Shown here: piece by piece, positions 4,674-8,289 of the stretch
How positions within the stretch are numbered: the stretch's first letter is position 1
Layout of the letters: every line of letters starts with the position of its first letter
DNA from: Bacillota bacterium
GTDB lineage: Bacteria; Bacillota; Dethiobacteria; DTU022; JAAZDR01
DNA length: 8,289 nucleotides
NCBI GenBank assembly: GCA_012512705.1
Contig: JAAZDR010000119.1
Coordinates: 1-8,289 of the forward strand
Reading direction: 5' to 3'
Position numbers and translations under genes: made by a program
The notes under the pieces: model-generated
What the model was told of the DNA's origin: nothing
Seen by the model: only the letters and a program-made list of their open reading frames with translations
The model's database searches: none

Positions 4674-7600
4674 ATGGCTGGGTTGCTAAAAAAAATTTTT
4701 GGTGACCCCAATGAACGTGAAGTAAAACGTCTTTGGAAGAAAGTAGAAGAAGTTAACGCCTTGGAGCAGAAAATGAAAGCCCTCTCAGATCGCGAGCTGC
4801 GTGGGCAGACGGATACTTTTAGGAAGCGTTTGCAAAATGGGGAAAGCGAAGATGAACTTTTGCCGGAGGCCTTTGCCGTTGTGCGTGAGGCAGCGCGTCG
4901 TTATACGGGAATGCGTCCTTTTGATGTTCAGGTTATGGGCGGTATCGTGCTGCATCAGGGTCGGACGGCAGAGATGAAGACCGGTGAAGGGAAAACGCTT
5001 GTAGCGACGATGCCGGCTTATTTGAATGCCCTACGGGGCGAGGGCGTGCATGTAGTTACAGTTAACGATTATCTTGCCCGTCGGGATAGTGAATGGATGG
5101 GGAAAATCTACCGTGCCTTGGGGCTCTCCGTAGGCTTGATCGTCCATGGGCTAGGAGCAGCAGAGCGTCGTGCGGCCTATCACTGTGATATCACTTATGG
5201 TACGAACAATGAATTTGGGTTTGATTACCTGCGTGATAATATGGTTCTTTACAAGGAGCGTATGGTTAAACGCAAGCTGCATTATGCGATTGTGGACGAA
5301 GTTGACAGCATTCTCATTGATGAGGCGCGGACGCCTTTGATTATCAGCAGCAAGGTGGAGTCCCGCGAAAGGGAACTCTACCAGCGCTGGAACAGGCCTG
5401 TCCAGTCCCTGATTCAGAAACAGAGGAGACTTGTGCGGGAGTTGATGAAAGAGGCGCAGGAAAAACTTGCCGCCGGTGAGCGGGAGGAGGCAGGAGAGCT
5501 GCTGCTCATGGCCCGCCGGGGGATGCCGAAGAATAAGTCTTTGCTAAAAATTTTAAAGGATTCTCAGATATCCAAGTTGGTGGAACAGCAAAAACAGCGT
5601 CTTTCTACGGAGAAGCGGTTGCCAGAACTGGATGAAAGGCTGTATTTTGCCATTGATGAAGCTACCGGCGTAGTTGCTCTTTCTGAGCAGGGAAACCGAG
5701 AACTTGCCCGTCAGGATCCGCAGGTTTGGAAGCTCCTTAATTTTGACCGTGAGGGACAAAATGAAGAGGATATAGCCGATCAGTCGCAGGAGGAATTACA
5801 AAGCCTTGACCGTCGGGCGGAGCCGATCCATTGTTTTAACCAGCTGGTTAAGGCTTACACTTTGTATGAAAGAGATGTGGACTATGTAGTTACTGATGAT
5901 GGAAGGGTTGTCATTGTCGATGAATTTACCGGTCGATTGATGTGGGGGCGTCGTTATTCTGACGGTTTGCATCAGGCAATAGAGGCAAAGGAAGGCGTAA
6001 AGGTTCAGGAAAGCAGTCGTACTGTTGCTTCGATTACCTTCCAGAACTACTTCCGTATATATGAAAAATTAGCCGGAATGACGGGGACAGCAGCTACTGA
6101 GGAAGAGGAACTGCGTAACATTTATGGGATGGACGTTGTAGTTATCCCGACAAACAAGCCGATGATTCGCAAAGACTTGCCTGATATTATTTATCGCACA
6201 GAGCAGGCGAAGTTCAGGGCTGTGGTAGAAGAGATCGCCTCCCGGCATGAACGGGGCCAGCCTGTTCTTGTAGGTACGATTTCCGTTGAAAAATCGGAGA
6301 TGTTGAGCCGCATGCTTAAAAGGCGCGGTCTCAAACACAATGTCTTAAATGCTGTTAATCACGAGCGAGAGGCAGAGATAATTGCCCAGGCCGGTCGTAA
6401 GGGAGCGTTAACCATCTCTACGAATATGGCTGGAAGGGGAACGGATATTGTCCTTGGCGGGAACCCTGAGTTTATGGCCCGCAAAAAACTGGTCCAGGAA
6501 TTCAAAGAAGGAAAGCTGCAGAGCGATAAGGCAGTTAAAAGCCAAGGGAACAATACAGAGAAGCACGATGAGCAAAACTCTGTCGATCTTGTTGAGCTTT
6601 TCCCGGAACGCTGCGCGCAGTTATTGAAAGAGTTTAAAGCGGCTACGGAAAAAGAGCGCCAGGAAGTACTCGCGGTCGGTGGGCTTCACGTTATCGGCAC
6701 CGAAAGGCATGAGTCGCGGCGGATTGATAACCAGCTGCGCGGACGTGCTGGACGCCAGGGGGATCCTGGCTCAACACAGTTTTTTATCTCTCTTGAAGAT
6801 GACCTGATGCGTCTTTTTGGTTCCGGTAATATTGCCTCTATCCTTGATAAACTTGGCATGGAAGAAGATCAGCCCCTTGAACATCCGTTAATCAGCCGCG
6901 CTATTGAAAACGCGCAGAAAAAGGTTGAGGGCCGCAACTTTGAGATTCGTAAGCATGTACTCGAATATGATGATGTCCTCAACCAGCAGCGGGAGGTAAT
7001 ATACTCCCAACGCCGTCGTGTCCTCGAAGGTGAAAACCTTAAAAAGCATATTCAAGAGATGATCGAGAGTCTAATCGATCGTGCTTTGGATCGCTATTGC
7101 GAAGATAAAACATATGATCAGGTTTGGGATCTTCAGGGTCTTGTGAAATACGGCGAACGTATTTTTCTCCCTACAGGATATCTCAAGCCATCAGAACTGG
7201 AGTTTAAAGAGCGAGACGAGATCCGGGAGAAACTACTGGACGCCGCAGTAAGGTTCTATGCTGCCCGGGAGGAGGAGCTCGGCGAAAAGACAATCCGCGA
7301 ATTGGAACGGGTCATCCTTTTGCGCACTGTAGACAGCAAGTGGATGGAGCACATTGATGCTATGCATGATCTGCGTCAAGGAATAAACCTGCGCGCTTAC
7401 GGGCAGCAGGATCCGCTTGTGGAGTATCGCTATGAAGCATATGAAATGTTTGAAGAGATGATCAATTCTCTGCAGGAGGATGTTATCCGTCTTCTTTTCC
7501 GGGTGCGCGTTGCAGCGGTACCAGATCGGCAGGCTGTTGTTTCCTCCACTTCCACTACTGCCCCGGAAGCAGGAGGACTGAAAGCTTTTGCCGCTAAGAA

Positions 7601-7706
7601 AGAAAAAACAAAACTTCAGCCGCGAAAAGCGGAAAAAGTAGGGCGAAATGAGCCTTGCCCTTGCGGCAGCGGGAAAAAGTATAAAAAATGTTGTGGCAGA
7701 GAATAG
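4674..7706 (+). CDS. secA: Protein translocase ATPase SecA, enlarged form
   Basis: A 1010-residue motor of the Sec pathway that drives preproteins through SecYEG using ATP. Visible in order: Walker A MKTGEGKT (101-108); DEVD (208-211) and IDEARTPLI (215-223) of nucleotide-binding domain 1; the preprotein cross-linking domain (about 226-412); VDEFTGR (415-421); TITFQNYF-like and AGMTGTA motifs; NMAGRGTDI (584-592); [20 protein letters not shown] (675-694) of nucleotide-binding domain 2; helical scaffold and wing regions; then the C-terminal zinc motif [13 protein letters not shown] (995-1007) after a variable linker. It is longer than the roughly 840 residues of B. subtilis SecA because of an expanded, charged, helical preprotein domain and an insertion of about 70 residues at 598-668. 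The ATG has a ribosome binding site GAGGGGG (4659-4665). prfB follows after 59 bases without a terminator, as in B. subtilis, so they are probably one operon. Confidence 0.98.
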   Translation: MAGLLKKIFGDPNEREVKRLWKKVEEVNALEQKMKALSDRELRGQTDTFRKRLQNGESEDELLPEAFAVVREAARRYTGMRPFDVQVMGGIVLHQGRTAEMKTGEGKTLVATMPAYLNALRGEGVHVVTVNDYLARRDSEWMGKIYRALGLSVGLIVHGLGAAERRAAYHCDITYGTNNEFGFDYLRDNMVLYKERMVKRKLHYAIVDEVDSILIDEARTPLIISSKVESRERELYQRWNRPVQSLIQKQRRLVRELMKEAQEKLAAGEREEAGELLLMARRGMPKNKSLLKILKDSQISKLVEQQKQRLSTEKRLPELDERLYFAIDEATGVVALSEQGNRELARQDPQVWKLLNFDREGQNEEDIADQSQEELQSLDRRAEPIHCFNQLVKAYTLYERDVDYVVTDDGRVVIVDEFTGRLMWGRRYSDGLHQAIEAKEGVKVQESSRTVASITFQNYFRIYEKLAGMTGTAATEEEELRNIYGMDVVVIPTNKPMIRKDLPDIIYRTEQAKFRAVVEEIASRHERGQPVLVGTISVEKSEMLSRMLKRRGLKHNVLNAVNHEREAEIIAQAGRKGALTISTNMAGRGTDIVLGGNPEFMARKKLVQEFKEGKLQSDKAVKSQGNNTEKHDEQNSVDLVELFPERCAQLLKEFKAATEKERQEVLAVGGLHVIGTERHESRRIDNQLRGRAGRQGDPGSTQFFISLEDDLMRLFGSGNIASILDKLGMEEDQPLEHPLISRAIENAQKKVEGRNFEIRKHVLEYDDVLNQQREVIYSQRRRVLEGENLKKHIQEMIESLIDRALDRYCEDKTYDQVWDLQGLVKYGERIFLPTGYLKPSELEFKERDEIREKLLDAAVRFYAAREEELGEKTIRELERVILLRTVDSKWMEHIDAMHDLRQGINLRAYGQQDPLVEYRYEAYEMFEEMINSLQEDVIRLLFRVRVAAVPDRQAVVSSTSTTAPEAGGLKAFAAKKEKTKLQPRKAEKVGRNEPCPCGSGKKYKKCCGRE

Positions 7707-7765
7707 GCGATTATCTCGTGTATCCACTTAGCTGATGAGGGTAAAATAATTTCAGGAGGTTGACG

Positions 7766-8289
7766 ATGCTAGAACAGGTGCAGGAGAAACTGAAAAAGCA
7801 GCGTCGTAAATTTGAAGAACTGAGGGTTTCTCTTTGACCTAGGCAGGAAACAGGAACGTTTACAGGAGTTGGAGAATGAAGCTGCAGACCCTTCGTTCTG
7901 GAGTGATTCCGTTAGAGCCCAGCAGAAAATGCAGGAGCTTTCAACCTTACAGGAAGAGCTCCGTAAAGCGAAGAAAGTAGCTGAAATTTTGGATGAGGCG
8001 GAGGTTAACCTGCAGCTAGCACAGGAAGAAGAGGAAGAGGACACAGACCTTATTGCCGAGGCAGCAGCTCTCTTAGAAGAAGCAGCGAAAGAAATTAATG
8101 CCATGGAGTTGGCCCTTCTCTTTAACGGTCGCTATGATCACGCCGATGCCATTATCGCCCTCCATCCTGGTGCGGGGGGCCTTGAGTCACAGGATTGGAC
8201 GGAGATGCTTTTCCGCATGTACACTCGCTGGGCGGAGCGGAAGGGCTATGCGGTAGAGATCCTTGACCTTTTGCCTGGTGAAGAGGCGG
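7766..8289 (+). CDS. prfB: Peptide chain release factor 2 with programmed +1 frameshift, 3' end missing
   Basis: RF2 recognises UAA and UGA and releases the finished peptide. The gene starts at ATG 7766 behind AGGAGGT (7754-7760), reads 23 codons to an in-frame TGA (7835-7837), and continues in the +1 frame from GAC at 7836. The coding segments are therefore 7766-7834 joined to 7836-8289; 174 residues are visible and the rest (typically about 365 in all) lies beyond the window. After the shift the protein shows the RF2 features: the helical N-terminal domain with DPSFWSD, then LHPGAGGLESQDW, MLFRMYTRWAERKGY and EILDLLPGEEA. The family usually has Thr in GAGGTESQDW; here it is Leu. The catalytic GGQ loop lies past the end. 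This is not a pseudogene: the break is the known autoregulatory site by which RF2 limits its own synthesis. Confidence 0.96.
7822..7838 (+). other. RF2 programmed +1 frameshift site
   Basis: The slippery CTT TGA C (7832-7838) is the standard site where the ribosome moves from CTT to the overlapping TTT when RF2 is scarce and UGA is read slowly. A Shine-Dalgarno-like GAGGG (7822-7826) precedes it and would stimulate the shift. Compared with the well-known E. coli AGGGGG three bases before CTT, this one is shorter and five bases away, so it may act more weakly. Confidence 0.93.

Noticed and set aside
7233..7727. Long open frame on the minus strand opposite the end of secA, and a similar one at 7769-8104 opposite prfB
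   Set aside because: Both lie wholly antisense to well-supported conserved genes, have compositionally odd translations (runs of Ser, Ala or Phe) and lack ribosome binding sites.
7835..7837. In-frame TGA in prfB as evidence of a pseudogene or sequencing error
   Set aside because: It sits in the classical CTT TGA C context, and the +1 frame continues as intact RF2.
1..8289. CRISPR arrays, tRNA or rRNA genes, insertion sequences and attachment sites
   Set aside because: No spaced direct repeats, cloverleaf sequences, transposase fragments or terminal inverted repeats were seen on either strand.

Overview
The window looks like chromosome of a spore-forming clostridial member of the Bacillota. 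The gene series comF, hpf, secA, prfB matches the order known from Bacillus subtilis (comFC ... yvyD/hpf, secA, prfB). The Shine-Dalgarno sites are strong and purine-rich. prfB carries the classical in-frame UGA frameshift site. Two intergenic regions hold sequences that fit the sigma-H (Spo0H) promoter consensus. I cannot name the genus. Base composition is moderate and codon use looks even, so nothing points to recent transfer of the whole block. All genes lie on the + strand.

Layout. 1-645: 3' part of comF (zinc finger plus phosphoribosyltransferase fold). 646-1016: a small cold-shock protein gene with its own strong sigma-A-type promoter, a possible leader hairpin and a perfect palindromic terminator. 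1017-1671: long-form hpf behind a sigma-H-like promoter and closed by a strong terminator. 1672-2510: an uncharacterised 219-residue protein behind a second sigma-H-like promoter; its C-terminal half looks internally duplicated. 2511-4518: a likely operon consisting of a GC-rich, foldable leader, a 27-codon membrane-peptide ORF, a membrane-anchored HD-GYP phosphodiesterase and a DUF5317-type membrane protein that overlaps it by ATGA. 4519-7706: secA, with a candidate promoter followed by an intrinsic terminator lying directly in front of its ribosome binding site. 7707-8289: the start of prfB, cut by the window edge.

How they fit together. comF belongs to DNA uptake. The cold-shock protein and hpf act on RNA and ribosomes under stress or slow growth. 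HD-GYP proteins degrade cyclic di-GMP and so affect the switch between motile and sessile life. secA and prfB are housekeeping genes for protein export and translation termination and are probably cotranscribed. The least explained parts are the 219-residue protein, the structured leader with its 27-residue ORF ahead of the HD-GYP gene, the terminator inside the presumed secA leader, and the enlarged SecA preprotein-binding domain.
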